A stretch of 64,000 bases of DNA, from positions 1-64,000 of the forward strand of contig CAYYTT010000002.1 in the NCBI GenBank assembly GCA_964474635.1, written 5' to 3'. The DNA is from CAYUYV01 sp964474635 (GTDB taxonomy: Bacteria > Pseudomonadota > Alphaproteobacteria > JAJFIK01). The notes beneath the pieces were generated by a model. The model saw nothing but the letters and a program-made list of their open reading frames with translations, had not been told where the DNA came from and did not search any database. Made by a program: the position numbers and the translations under genes. Shown in pieces: positions 42,019 through 51,026 of this stretch; the stretch's first letter is position 1; every line of letters starts with the position of its first letter.

Positions 42019-42448
42019 GCTGCGCTTGCGCCCCCATGAAAAATTCGTGGTCAATGGTTGCGTTCTCCAGAACGGCGACCGCCGGACCACCATGACTGTC
42101 TCAAGTTTCGGACAGGTGCTGCGCGGGCGCGACATTCTCCAGCCGGATCAGGCGAAAACACCGATTGCGCGGCTTTATCTTGCAGTCCAGTCGCTCCTCC
42201 TGGAACCGGCGCAGACGGATGATCTTGTCCCGAACCTGAATGTGGTCGCAGCCCGCCTGATTGCGCGAACCATGGATCTGGAAGCGCGCCAGCGTCTTCA
42301 CAGGGCCGTTGAGCATGTTCACAGGGGGGATTATTACGGCGCGCTGGCATGGCTGCGCCCCCTGTTGACGGACGCATCATCGGGTTCCAGTGTGCACCGT
42401 GCCACGGGTCCGGTTTGTGCAAGCCAATGTGCGGATGCGCAGCCATGA
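42008..42448 (+). CDS. flbT: Flagellin mRNA regulator FlbT
   Basis: The 146-residue protein binds flagellin mRNA and represses its translation in Caulobacter until the hook is complete. It starts MGLRLRLRPHEKFVVNGCVLQNGDRRTTMTV, with ILQPDQAKTPIARLYLAVQSLLL, which is typical FlbT. The C-terminal ~30 residues are Cys/Ser rich and less conserved. Its start lies inside flaF, and its stop overlaps the DUF1217 start (ATGA). A target hairpin in the flagellin leader was not obvious. Confidence 0.94.
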   Translation: MGLRLRLRPHEKFVVNGCVLQNGDRRTTMTVSSFGQVLRGRDILQPDQAKTPIARLYLAVQSLLLEPAQTDDLVPNLNVVAARLIARTMDLEARQRLHRAVEHVHRGDYYGALAWLRPLLTDASSGSSVHRATGPVCASQCADAQP

Positions 42449-43236
42449 CATCGACATTCCTGACCTATCAAAGAATTTCACGCGATTATACCCAGACGGC
42501 CGAACGGCTTGCGGAGCGCACTGAAACGGCCCGGCAGATCGATGAGTGGCGCTCCACCATCACCAGCGTGAAGAGCGTCGACGAGTTCGTCGACAATCCC
42601 CGCCTCTATCGCTTTGCCATGACGGCCTTCGGTCTCGAAAGTCAGATTTTCGCGAAAGGTCTTATTCGGAAGGTCCTGGAGGAGGGGACCGACGATCCCC
42701 TGGCCATGGCCAATCGGCTCACCGATAAGCGCTTCAAGGAGTTTGCGGAGGCCTTTTCCTTTAAGGAAGGGGAGGCGCCATCCACGGCCGATCCGGTGAA
42801 GATGGAGCAGATCGTCAACCGTTTTGTCGTCCACAAGCTTGAAACATCCGTTGGCGAAGAAACCCCCGGAGCTCGCCTTGCGCTCTATTTTGAGCGCGAG
42901 GCGCCCAAACTGACCTCCTGGTTTCAGGTGCTGGCGGACCGGGCGTTGTCGGAGGTCGTGCGGACTGTCTTGCGCCTGCCGGCGGAGGTGGCGGGTCTCA
43001 ATATCGACCGGTATGCCGCCATCCTGGAGGAGCGTCTCGACTTTGAGGATTTCAAAGATCCCGCCAAGCTCGACGACTTCATCAAGCGTTTTACGATCCT
43101 CCATGATCTGGACAATGCGCCGGCCCCGGGGCTTTCGGCGCGTGCCGCGCTTGCCGCGCCCCTTGATCCGCGTGGGGCCGGCTTCGGTCTGTCGGCGGAT
43201 TTGATGCTCACCCTGGCGCAGATTCGCCGTCGATAG
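42445..43236 (+). CDS. DUF1217 flagellar-locus protein
   Basis: The 263-residue helical protein matches the DUF1217 family found in alphaproteobacterial flagellar regions. Motifs are FLTYQRISRDYTQTAERLAE, VDNPRLYRFAMTAFGLESQ, AKGLIRKVLEEGTDDPLAMANRLTDKRFKEFAEAFSF and VVHKLETSVGEETPGARLALYF. No signal peptide or membrane helix is seen; its role is unknown. Its ATG overlaps the flbT stop, so it is translated in the flagellin-regulator operon. Its 3' end overlaps the convergent fliI by 29 bases. Confidence 0.88.
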   Translation: MTSTFLTYQRISRDYTQTAERLAERTETARQIDEWRSTITSVKSVDEFVDNPRLYRFAMTAFGLESQIFAKGLIRKVLEEGTDDPLAMANRLTDKRFKEFAEAFSFKEGEAPSTADPVKMEQIVNRFVVHKLETSVGEETPGARLALYFEREAPKLTSWFQVLADRALSEVVRTVLRLPAEVAGLNIDRYAAILEERLDFEDFKDPAKLDDFIKRFTILHDLDNAPAPGLSARAALAAPLDPRGAGFGLSADLMLTLAQIRRR

Positions 43237-44671
43237 CGCCTGTCGGCAGGGCAGTTGGCCCCGTGGGGCCGGCCTCAGGCTCCATGATTTCCACGCGGGC
43301 GTCATCGGGCTCATAGCTCGACATGTCCATCTGGGGGCCGTCTGGATTCTCGATCCCCAGAATTCCGCTCAGGCGTTCGAAACTCTGGGTCGCCGTCGTT
43401 GCCTCAAATTCGCCCTGGGCGAAAAAGGCCTGCAGCTTGGGTTGCTGGTCAATCGCCTTATCCGTTTCCGGATCGCTTCCCTGTCGATAAGCCCCCATAC
43501 GGATCAGTTCCTCACGATCCTCGTAGGTGGCCATGGATTTGCGGGCGGCAAGGCGCACCGCATTTTCCCAATCGGAGTGGGCGCCGGGAAGGGTACGGGA
43601 AATGGAGCGCACCAGATCAATGGCGGGATAGCGGCCCTGCTCGCCGATGCTGCGCGAGAGCACAAGGTGCCCGTCCAGCAGGCCTCTCACGGCGTCCGCG
43701 ATGGGTTCATTATGGTCATCGCCTTCAACGAGAACCGTGAAAATGCCCGTGATATCGCCCTGGGTCCCCATGCCCGGACCGGCCCGCTCGAAAAGGCGCG
43801 GCAATTCGGAAAAGACCGTCGGCGGATAACCCTTGGCAAGGGGAGGCTCACCGGCGGATAATCCAATCTCCCGCTGGGCCATGGCAAAGCGTGTGATGCT
43901 ATCGATCATGCACAGAACCTGGCGGCCCCGTTTGCGTTGATCCTCAGCGATCGCCATTGTCAGATAGGCCGCCCGCCGGCGCATGAGGGGCATTTCATCG
44001 GCCGTGGCGACCACCACCACGGAGCGGGCAAGCCCGCTTTCGCCCAAATTCTTGATAATAAACTCATTAACCTCGCGGCCGCGCTCACCTATCAGACCAA
44101 TGACATTAATATCGGCTGAAGATCGGCGCGCCAGCATGGACAAAAGCGTTGATTTACCAACTCCCGAGCCGGCGAAAATACCCATGCGTTGGCCCTCGCA
44201 AAGGGGGGCCATGGTGTCCAGGGCGCGGATCGATGTCTCGATCTTGCGGCCGATGGGGCGCCGGGCGCAGGCATTGGGCGGCGTGTTGATCAGGGGCACG
44301 ACGAATTCGCCGCGGGGAAGGGGGCCTTTGCCATCAATGGGCGCGCCCTTGGCATCGATAATGCGGCCGAGCCAGCCATCGCATGGGCGGATGGACGCTA
44401 TGGTTTCGCTAAAGTTGACGCCGCAACCGACGGAAATGCCGTGAAGGTCTTCGGTGGCCATCAGAATGGCCCGGTCGCCGCGAAAGCCAACGGTCTCACA
44501 GACGACCATGGCGCCGGAGCGGGTCTGAACCTCGCATTGATCGCCGACGGCCAGCACCCGTTCAAGGCCAACGACCTCGATGGTCATGCCGAGCGCGCCG
44601 GCCACCTGCCCGCGCCAGGTGGGTTTGGGCAGGGACCGGAATTCGGATGCCAACTCGTCGAGAATTTTCAT
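43208..44671 (-). CDS. fliI: Flagellum-specific ATPase
   Basis: The 487-residue F1-beta-like ATPase energises flagellar export. It has an N-terminal barrel (VVGLERVLAVGDQCEVQTRSG), Walker A GIFAGSGVGKSTLL, RGREVNEFI, Walker B region VLCMIDSITRFAMAQREIGLSAGEPP, and the C-terminal region with RYPAIDLVRSISR. The last ~60 residues, Pro/Glu-rich, extend past the usual end. It is alone on the minus strand between DUF1217 and flgB; fliJ, its usual partner, is not seen. The end overlaps the DUF1217 gene. Confidence 0.95.
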   Translation of the reverse strand: MKILDELASEFRSLPKPTWRGQVAGALGMTIEVVGLERVLAVGDQCEVQTRSGAMVVCETVGFRGDRAILMATEDLHGISVGCGVNFSETIASIRPCDGWLGRIIDAKGAPIDGKGPLPRGEFVVPLINTPPNACARRPIGRKIETSIRALDTMAPLCEGQRMGIFAGSGVGKSTLLSMLARRSSADINVIGLIGERGREVNEFIIKNLGESGLARSVVVVATADEMPLMRRRAAYLTMAIAEDQRKRGRQVLCMIDSITRFAMAQREIGLSAGEPPLAKGYPPTVFSELPRLFERAGPGMGTQGDITGIFTVLVEGDDHNEPIADAVRGLLDGHLVLSRSIGEQGRYPAIDLVRSISRTLPGAHSDWENAVRLAARKSMATYEDREELIRMGAYRQGSDPETDKAIDQQPKLQAFFAQGEFEATTATQSFERLSGILGIENPDGPQMDMSSYEPDDARVEIMEPEAGPTGPTALPTGAIDGESAPG

Positions 44672-44804
44672 CGATCACGCCCTTCTTCGTTTCCATGAAG
44701 ATTACGCGCCAGATGTAAAAAGACCATCAGCAGAACCCGGCAGATCGACACAAGCAGCGACCGCGAAGCGATCTGTACGGCAAAGGTAAGGTGAGATAGC
44801 AGCG

Positions 44805-45200
44805 ATGATCACGCACGGCATCGGCCTGTTCGACTTGACGGAAACACGGCTTGATTATCTGGAGACGCGCCATGCGCTGATCGCGCAGAATGTGGCCAAC
44901 GGCAACACACCGGGTTACCAGGCAAAGGATCTTGTGGCTTTTGAAAAGGTCATGGATACAACACGCCATGTGACGGTTGGCCGGACCCATACGGATCACC
45001 TGGTCCAGGACCGGCAGACCGATCCGTTTCGGGCCGACCGTCGGCCGGCCGTCTGGGAAACGGTGCCGAGCGGCAATTCCGTGAATATGGAAGCTGAAAT
45101 GCTGAAAGCATCGCAGGTGGCCGGCGCCCACTCCCTGGTCTCGAACATCTATGCCAAGCACATGTCCATGCTGCGGATGGGATTTTCCGGCGCAGCCTAA
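44805..45200 (+). CDS. flgB: Flagellar proximal rod protein FlgB
   Basis: The 131-residue rod protein has LFDLTETRLDYLETRHALIAQNVANGNTPGYQAKDLVAFEK at the N-terminus, the rod motif, and ends MLKASQVAGAHSLVSNIYAKHMSMLRMGF. It leads the run flgB-flgC-fliE-fliQ-flhA-fliR-flhB. The 133-base spacer to divergent fliI is the likely promoter site. Confidence 0.95.
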   Translation: MITHGIGLFDLTETRLDYLETRHALIAQNVANGNTPGYQAKDLVAFEKVMDTTRHVTVGRTHTDHLVQDRQTDPFRADRRPAVWETVPSGNSVNMEAEMLKASQVAGAHSLVSNIYAKHMSMLRMGFSGAA

Positions 45201-45227
45201 CACAGATTTTCCGGCACAGGAGAAACT

Positions 45228-45644
45228 ATGGATCCGCTCGCCATGACCATGCGCGTGGCCGCCGCAGGCCTTGAAGCGCAGAGCACGCGCATGCGTGTGG
45301 TGTCTGAGAACATCGCCAACGTCAATTCCACCGGCTCATCGCAGAATGATGACCCGTTCCGCCGAAAGACGATCCAGTTCGAAAACATCCTGGATCGGCG
45401 TGCCGGCGTGAATTTCGTACAGGTGAAGGAGATTGGCGTCGACAAAAGCCCGTTTCGCACCGTTCACAGCCCCGGGCATCCGGGAGCGGACGAAAATGGT
45501 TATGTGCGCCATCCCAATGTCAATGCCCTGATCGAAATGACGGATCTGCGGGAGGCCAGCCGAAGCTACGAGGCCAACCTGAATGTTATCGAGCAGGCGC
45601 GCAGCATGTTGACCCGCACGATTGGCCTGCTGGAGCGGACGTGA
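45228..45644 (+). CDS. flgC: Flagellar proximal rod protein FlgC
   Basis: The 138-residue rod protein starts MDPLAMTMRVAAAGLEAQSTRMRVVSENIANVNSTGS. It contains DENGYVRHPNVNALIEMTDLREASRSYEANLNVIEQARSML, the standard FlgC ending. It lies 27 bases after flgB. Confidence 0.96.
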   Translation: MDPLAMTMRVAAAGLEAQSTRMRVVSENIANVNSTGSSQNDDPFRRKTIQFENILDRRAGVNFVQVKEIGVDKSPFRTVHSPGHPGADENGYVRHPNVNALIEMTDLREASRSYEANLNVIEQARSMLTRTIGLLERT

Positions 45645-45664
45645 TGCCGGCGGCCGGGACCATG

Positions 45665-45705
45665 GAGCGGACACGTGGGAGCGGACACGTGGGGGCGGAC
45701 ACGTG
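45665..45705. repeat. 14-bp tandem repeat between flgC and fliE
   Basis: GAGCGGACACGTGG occurs at 45665-45678 and 45679-45692, followed by a third imperfect copy (GGGCGGACACGTG, 45693-45705). The units contain the palindrome CACGTG. It fills most of the 94-base spacer and might be slippage-prone or a binding site. Confidence 0.85.
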
Positions 45706-45738
45706 ATTGATCGGATTTGAGGGACAGGAGCGGGCATT

Positions 45739-46056
45739 ATGATTACGCCGTCCATTGGCGCGGTGGCGCAGCTTTACTCGCAGGCGCGCAGTTTGGGCGC
45801 CGACGGTCCCGGAGCGTCGGCCGACACCCAGGCCATTGCGGCCGATTTTGGTGCCGCCATGAAAACCGCAGCCACCAGGGCCGTCGAGACGGTCAGCGAT
45901 GCGGAACGGATGAGTGCCGCCGCGGCGCAGGGGAAGGCGAGCGTGAAGGACACCGTCCATGCCCTCGTCGAGGCGGAAATGACGGTTCAGGCGATTGTTT
46001 CGGTCCGCAACAAACTTGTGGAAGCCTATCAGGAAATCATGCGTATGCCAATTTGA
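45739..46056 (+). CDS. fliE: Flagellar MS-ring/rod junction protein FliE
   Basis: The 105-residue FliE joins the MS ring to the rod. It has the conserved C-terminal part DTVHALVEAEMTVQAIVSVRNKLVEAYQEIMRMPI. The N-terminal half is variable as usual. An overlapping longer frame in another phase extends into fliQ and is a shadow. It is followed by fliQ eight bases later. Confidence 0.95.
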   Translation: MITPSIGAVAQLYSQARSLGADGPGASADTQAIAADFGAAMKTAATRAVETVSDAERMSAAAAQGKASVKDTVHALVEAEMTVQAIVSVRNKLVEAYQEIMRMPI

Positions 46057-46064
46057 GGGAGACA

Positions 46065-46334
46065 ATGACGGAGGCGGATATCATCCAAATTGTGCGCGAT
46101 GGGTTGTGGACCACTCTGCTGGTCTCGCTTCCCGTCCTGCTCACCGCGACGGGGGTGGGGCTCGTCATTGCGCTTTTACAGGCCTTGACCCAGATCCAGG
46201 AAATGACCCTGACCTTCGTGCCCAAGATCATCGCCATCTTGATGACCCTGGGACTGTCGTTACCCTTCATGATGCTCACCTTACGCCGGTTCGTAGATCT
46301 TCTGTCGGAACGGATGACCTCCTTCCATCCATAA
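46065..46334 (+). CDS. fliQ: Flagellar export gate protein FliQ
   Basis: The 89-residue protein has two membrane helices (LLVSLPVLLTATGVGLVIALLQALTQIQE and FVPKIIAILMTLGLSLPFMMLTL), the diagnostic FliQ pattern including LTQIQEMTLTFVPK. It is part of the FliPQR gate. GGGAG precedes the ATG. The open frame continues upstream without a stop, but only this part is conserved. Confidence 0.96.
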   Translation: MTEADIIQIVRDGLWTTLLVSLPVLLTATGVGLVIALLQALTQIQEMTLTFVPKIIAILMTLGLSLPFMMLTLRRFVDLLSERMTSFHP

Positions 46335-46370
46335 ACGTCGTCATCGTTTTTCCTTGGGCACGGGTGCATC

Positions 46371-48440
46371 ATGGCTCATATGCTGTCCCTTCGCGGCGGT
46401 TTCGGTCACCGGGACGTCCTGTTCGCCGTTGGAATTCTCTTTGTTCTTACCATTCTATTCCTGCCCATCCCGGCCTGGGCCCTTGATCTGGGGCTGGCCC
46501 TGTCTTTGTCGCTGAGTGTCCTGATCCTTATGGTGGTCCTGTGGATTGAGAAGCCGATCGCCTTCTCGTCCTTTCCCATGGTCCTCCTTGTGGCGACAAT
46601 GCTGCGTCTGGCCCTCAATATCGCGTCGACACGGTTGATTTTGTCCCAGGGTCACAATGGGACCAACGCGGCCGGCGGCGTCATCGAAGGCTTTTCCCAG
46701 TTCATCATGGGCGGGAATTTCGTTATCGGGATCATTGTCTTTGCGATTCTGGTGATTGTGAACTTCGTCGTAATCACCAAGGGTGCCACGCGGATTGCCG
46801 AAGTGGGGGCGCGCTTCACGCTTGATGCGATCCCCGGAAAACAGATGGCCATCGATGCGGACCTGTCGGCGGGTCTGATCGACGAGACCCAGGCCCGGGT
46901 CCGGCGCAAGGAATTGGAAGACGAAAGCACTTTTTTCGGGTCCATGGACGGCGCATCGAAGTTCGTCCGCGGCGATGCGGTTGCGGGCTTGATCATCACC
47001 TTCATCAATGTGCTTGGGGGGATGATCATCGGTGTTGCGCAGATGGGCATGGAAACCGGCGCGGCCGCGGCGGCCTACACCACACTGACGGTCGGCGACG
47101 GGCTTGCGAGCCAGGTCCCCGCCGTGATCGTGTCCCTGGCGGCTGGCCTGCTCGTTGCCAAGGGCGGCACGCTCGGCCGGGCCGAACAGGCGGTCATGGA
47201 CCAGCTTGGCGGTTATCCAAAGGCGCTGGCAATGGTCAGTGTCTTGCTGCTGATTTTCGCGGCCGTGCCGGGACTGCCCTCCCTGCCATTTCTGCTCATT
47301 GCCGTCGGCGTGGGCAGTCTGAGCTGGGTTCTCTTTCGCAAGGCGGCGGCGGAAACTGGGGAGGAAAGCGGCCAGGATGACGAGCAAGTTCTCGATGCAT
47401 CGTCATCAGATGAACGGGCGGAGGATGCCCTCCATGTGGAAGACATTCAGCTCGATGTGAACCCCCAATTGGTGAGCCATATTTCACAGCCCGACAAGGG
47501 CCTCTCACCGAAAATCAAATCGCTACGCCGCCGATTTGCCAGGGAATATGGTTTCCTTCTGCCGCCGGTTCGGATCCGCGACAATGTCTATTTGCCCCAC
47601 GAAACCTATCGGATTTCGGTCCAGGACGTGGAGGTGGCAACGGGGAAGATCCGCATGCAGCACTGCCTCGTGATCGATCCGGCGGGGGAGAAAATCGATA
47701 TGCCGGGCGAAGAAACCCGGGAGCCCACCTTTAACATGCCCGCCGTCTGGATCGATCCGGCCCGGGCCGAGGAAGCCGAGGCCAAGGGGTATACGGTCAT
47801 TGACCCCGACAGTGTGATGGCGACCCATTTGGCCGAAGTGATCCGGGATCATCTGCCGCGCTTGTTGACCTATTCCGCGCTGCAACGCCTGCTCGACAGC
47901 TTACCGGTGGAATACCATAAGCTGCTCCACGAGCTTGTCCCCGGACAGATCAGTGCGGTGATGCTGCAACGGGTGCTGCAGGTGCTGCTGGAGGAGCGCC
48001 TGTCCATCCGTAATCTTCCCCTTATCCTTGAGGCGGTCACCGAGGCGGTATCCTGGACGCGCAATGTCACGATGATCGCGGAACATGTTCGCTCCCGCCT
48101 GGGCCCTCAGATCTGCGGCGGGCTAATCGCGGGCGATGGGTTCATTCCCGTGATCACGGTCTCGCCGGCCTGGGAGCAGAGTTTCCTGGAAGCCATCCAT
48201 GTGCAGGGGCAGGATCGAACCCTGGCCATGGCGCCGAGCCGGGTCAATGACTTCATCAACCAGGCCCGGGCGCGGATCCAGGAATACACAACCATGGACT
48301 GCTGGCCCGCGATTCTGACGAGTGCGGAAACACGGCCCTTCATTCGCTCCGTTTTGGAGCGGGTGAGCGCCATGACCCCAGTCATTTCCCATGCGGAACT
48401 TCATGCCAAGGCAGCCATTCGCACCGTTGGTCAAATCTGA
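46371..48440 (+). CDS. flhA: Flagellar export gate FlhA, copy 1
   Basis: The 689-residue export-gate protein has eight N-terminal membrane helices and the FHIPEP signature region (VITKGATRIAEVGARFTLDA, GKQMAIDADLSAGLIDE, DGASKFVRGDAVAGL). The C-terminal cytoplasmic domain (LPPVRIRDNVYLPHETYRIS, LVPGQISAVMLQRVLQVLLEERLSIRNLPLILEA) binds chaperone-substrate pairs. It sits between fliQ and fliR, so it is likely the gate partner of this operon. A second full-length flhA is at 60412-62532. The two share the core but differ markedly in the linker and chain ends. Nothing suggests either is a pseudogene. Confidence 0.95.
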   Translation: MAHMLSLRGGFGHRDVLFAVGILFVLTILFLPIPAWALDLGLALSLSLSVLILMVVLWIEKPIAFSSFPMVLLVATMLRLALNIASTRLILSQGHNGTNAAGGVIEGFSQFIMGGNFVIGIIVFAILVIVNFVVITKGATRIAEVGARFTLDAIPGKQMAIDADLSAGLIDETQARVRRKELEDESTFFGSMDGASKFVRGDAVAGLIITFINVLGGMIIGVAQMGMETGAAAAAYTTLTVGDGLASQVPAVIVSLAAGLLVAKGGTLGRAEQAVMDQLGGYPKALAMVSVLLLIFAAVPGLPSLPFLLIAVGVGSLSWVLFRKAAAETGEESGQDDEQVLDASSSDERAEDALHVEDIQLDVNPQLVSHISQPDKGLSPKIKSLRRRFAREYGFLLPPVRIRDNVYLPHETYRISVQDVEVATGKIRMQHCLVIDPAGEKIDMPGEETREPTFNMPAVWIDPARAEEAEAKGYTVIDPDSVMATHLAEVIRDHLPRLLTYSALQRLLDSLPVEYHKLLHELVPGQISAVMLQRVLQVLLEERLSIRNLPLILEAVTEAVSWTRNVTMIAEHVRSRLGPQICGGLIAGDGFIPVITVSPAWEQSFLEAIHVQGQDRTLAMAPSRVNDFINQARARIQEYTTMDCWPAILTSAETRPFIRSVLERVSAMTPVISHAELHAKAAIRTVGQI

Positions 48441-48448
48441 GGCATGCC

Positions 48449-49210
48449 ATGGATATTGAGGGTGCCTTTCTTGCATTTGTCTTTCCCATTTTGATCGTTT
48501 TCGCGCGGATTGGCACCTTTACCATGGTCATGCCGGCCATCTCGTCGAGCTTTGTATCGGCGCGTTTCAGGCTCGCCCTGGCGATGGCCCTGTCCATTGC
48601 CCTGGCGCCCAGCGTGGCCCCTGTGCCGGGCGCGGCGGCGACGGATTTGGCGCGGCTTTTGCCACTTGTGGCCAGTGAAATGGTGATTGGCCTGTTTTTG
48701 GGCTCGATCAGCCGTTTTCTGATTTACGCCCTCGCCATGGCCGGGCAAATCATTGGGCAGAGCATCGGCTTGTCGAACATTTTTGTTTTGCCGGGCATGG
48801 GCGATGAGGTGGCCTCGGCCCTTTCGTCCTTGTTTGCGGTGACGGGCCTTGTTCTCTTCTTCGTCACTGATCTCCACCATCTGGCAATCGAAGCAGCGGC
48901 AGCGAGCTTTCAGATTTTGCCCATTGGCGCACCCTTCGAGATCGGCCTTCTGGCGGAGCGCCTGGCCCATACACTTCAGTACAGCCTCACACTGGCTGCT
49001 GCTCTCTCCGCGCCATTCCTGGTCCTTGGGTTTGTCTTTTATCTCGCTGTCGGTCTGATCAACCGTATGATGATGAGTCTTCCAGTCTTCTTTATCAGTC
49101 TGCCCGTAGCCCTTGGCGGCGGCATTGGAGTCCTCATGCTGCTTACCGGCGCGGTGTTGAGCGGTTTTGCCCAGGGGATGAGACAAGGCATCCTTTTGTT
49201 CGGTCCGTAG
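48449..49210 (+). CDS. fliR: Flagellar export gate protein FliR
   Basis: The 253-residue FliR is a multi-helix membrane protein with IVFARIGTFTMVMPAISSSFVSARFRLALAMALSIALAPS and the loop IGLFLGSISRFLIYALAMAGQIIGQSIGLSN. It is part of the FliPQR pore. It follows flhA by eight bases and precedes flhB by eight; the trio fliR-flhB is standard. Confidence 0.95.
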   Translation: MDIEGAFLAFVFPILIVFARIGTFTMVMPAISSSFVSARFRLALAMALSIALAPSVAPVPGAAATDLARLLPLVASEMVIGLFLGSISRFLIYALAMAGQIIGQSIGLSNIFVLPGMGDEVASALSSLFAVTGLVLFFVTDLHHLAIEAAAASFQILPIGAPFEIGLLAERLAHTLQYSLTLAAALSAPFLVLGFVFYLAVGLINRMMMSLPVFFISLPVALGGGIGVLMLLTGAVLSGFAQGMRQGILLFGP

Positions 49211-49218
49211 GGGGGGCT

Positions 49219-50301
49219 ATGAGTGAGGATCAGGACGAAAGCCAAAAGACCGAGGAACCGACCGAAAAGCGCCTGCGGGAGGCACGGGGCAAGGGAAACC
49301 TGCCGGTCTCGCGTGAGGCGGCAACGGTGCTGTCTATTTTCGTCATGGCTGTCCTTGCAAGTTTCAGCGGACCGGCCGCTGCCACCCATATTTTCCTGGT
49401 GCTGAGGGGCGTTTTCGGAAATGCCCATGACATTTCCATCGGCGATGTGTCCGCCGATCCGGCGGCCGTCAGTGGTGATATTCTTTGGGCGCTGCTGCCC
49501 TCGCTGGCGTTCATTTTTGGTGCGTTTGCCCTTGGCGGTCTTGCGGCCGCGGCCGGGCAAAATGCACTCGTTTTCGCCAGCGACCGCATAAAGCCAAAAT
49601 TCGATAATATCAGTGTGGTGAAGGGCGTTGGACGCCTTTTCTCCTGGTCTTCGATTGTAGAGTTTCTTAAAGGGGTGGCGAAAATTGCCGTTGTCGGAAC
49701 GGTGGCGGGAGTGCTCGTCCTGTCCGATCTGGAGCACATGGAATTGATGGTCGGGACCGATGTGTCTTCAATCCCCGGGTTGATCCGGGATGCGGCCATT
49801 GAGCTTCTTCTCGTCACGTTGATTGCCAGTTCCGTCATTGCAGCGGCGGATATTCTGTGGCGCCGGTGGGACTGGCGCAAGAAGCTGCGCATGACCCGTC
49901 AGGAGATCAAGGACGAGCACAAACATTCCGAAGGGGATCCACAGGTCAAGGCTCGGGTGCGAGAGATCCGGCGCGAAAGGGCGCGAAAGCGGATGATGGC
50001 GGCCGTGCCCAGTTCAACCGTCGTAATTGCCAACCCCACCCATGTGGCCATCGCCCTGAAATATGATCGGGGCAAGATGCCGGCGCCGGTCTGTGTGGCG
50101 AAGGGGGTTGATCGCACAGCCCTGCGGATCAAGGACGTCGCCAGGGACCACAATGTTCCCATTGTGGAGAACCGGATCCTGGCGCGGGCCCTTTATGCGG
50201 CCGTGGAACTCGACCAGATCATTCCGCGTGAGCATTTCGAGGCGGTGGCCGAAATCATCACCTATGTCTACAAGATCGACCAGCGCGCCGTACACAAATA
50301 A
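49219..50301 (+). CDS. flhB: Flagellar export switch protein FlhB
   Basis: The 360-residue FlhB has four membrane helices and an autocleaving cytoplasmic domain with the NPTH motif (VVIANPTHVAIALKYDRGKMPAPV), where cleavage between Asn and Pro changes export specificity from hook to filament. The N-terminal EEPTEKRLREARGKGNLPVSREA is typical. It is the last gene of the flgB operon; convergent MotE-like gene 29 bases away. Confidence 0.96.
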   Translation: MSEDQDESQKTEEPTEKRLREARGKGNLPVSREAATVLSIFVMAVLASFSGPAAATHIFLVLRGVFGNAHDISIGDVSADPAAVSGDILWALLPSLAFIFGAFALGGLAAAAGQNALVFASDRIKPKFDNISVVKGVGRLFSWSSIVEFLKGVAKIAVVGTVAGVLVLSDLEHMELMVGTDVSSIPGLIRDAAIELLLVTLIASSVIAAADILWRRWDWRKKLRMTRQEIKDEHKHSEGDPQVKARVREIRRERARKRMMAAVPSSTVVIANPTHVAIALKYDRGKMPAPVCVAKGVDRTALRIKDVARDHNVPIVENRILARALYAAVELDQIIPREHFEAVAEIITYVYKIDQRAVHK

Positions 50302-50330
50302 GGGACCAATTAAGATGCGCCTGCGGCCTT

Positions 50331-51026
50331 TCACGTGGGCTTGGGGCGGTGACGTTCCGCAAAGACCTGCATGACGGCCCGCGCGAGGTCCACGGGCAGG
50401 TTGGAGAGAATGGGTGCCGCGCGGCGATCGGGCATGCGGTCAAGAACCTGCACGATGATTGCCACATCCATGGATTTCAGAATATCCGCGGCGGCCTTGG
50501 GCTTCATCGTTTCATACAGCGAGCGCATCCGCTCGATATCTTCGTCGGCCTTGGCATCAAGGGTCGTCAGAAGGCCTTCTATATCCTGGCGCAGGGTCCT
50601 CAGTTCACGCACATGGGTGTCGGCCCGAAGGATTGCGGCGTCCGCGAGTGCGCGCTTTTCGGCAATGGTTTGGGCCTCGGCGGCGAGGCGCTGCCGTTCC
50701 TTTTCAAGGGCTCTCATGGTCTCGATGGGGGCCACATAGGCGTTGGCGATGGCCGCATCGAGCGTGTCGAGAAACGAGCACTGCGGGGCGGTCCCTGCCT
50801 CGGGGTCGGGCCCTTTGGTCCCTGGATCCGTATGCGCTCCATCGGCGGTTGCGTCCTTCAGCAGGTCCCGCGCCCAGGGTCGGTCATGGGTGCCGAATTC
50901 CGTTGCCGCGCGACGGGCGGTACGCGCCGTATCCGTTTCGGACCGGGCGATCACGTCGCCAGCCTTGCCGAGCGACAGGGCCGCAAGACTGACGGCCGCA
51001 AGGGACATCAAGCGTTTGGGCATCAT
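50331..51026 (-). CDS. MotE-like flagellar protein (MgtE_N-type C-terminus)
   Basis: The ~231-residue exported protein has an N-terminal hydrophobic segment (LMSLAAVSLAALSLGKAGDV), a central coiled coil (ALEKERQRLAAEAQTIAEKRALADAAILRADTHVRELRTLRQDIEGLL), and a C-terminal MgtE_N-like domain: YETMKPKAAADILKSMDVAIIVQVLDRMPDRRAAPILSNLPVDLARAVMQVF. This combination is seen in MotE of alphaproteobacteria, the periplasmic chaperone of MotC. Together with the MotC-like protein next to motA it suggests a rhizobial-type accessory stator set. It is the last gene of fliL-fliM-DUF6468-motE; its start overlaps the previous stop (ATGA). Confidence 0.8.
   Translation of the reverse strand: MMPKRLMSLAAVSLAALSLGKAGDVIARSETDTARTARRAATEFGTHDRPWARDLLKDATADGAHTDPGTKGPDPEAGTAPQCSFLDTLDAAIANAYVAPIETMRALEKERQRLAAEAQTIAEKRALADAAILRADTHVRELRTLRQDIEGLLTTLDAKADEDIERMRSLYETMKPKAAADILKSMDVAIIVQVLDRMPDRRAAPILSNLPVDLARAVMQVFAERHRPKPT

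Noticed and set aside
45717..46064. Upstream extension of fliQ
   Set aside because: It overlaps fliE in another phase; the ATG at 46065 has a ribosome-binding site and gives the exact FliQ length.
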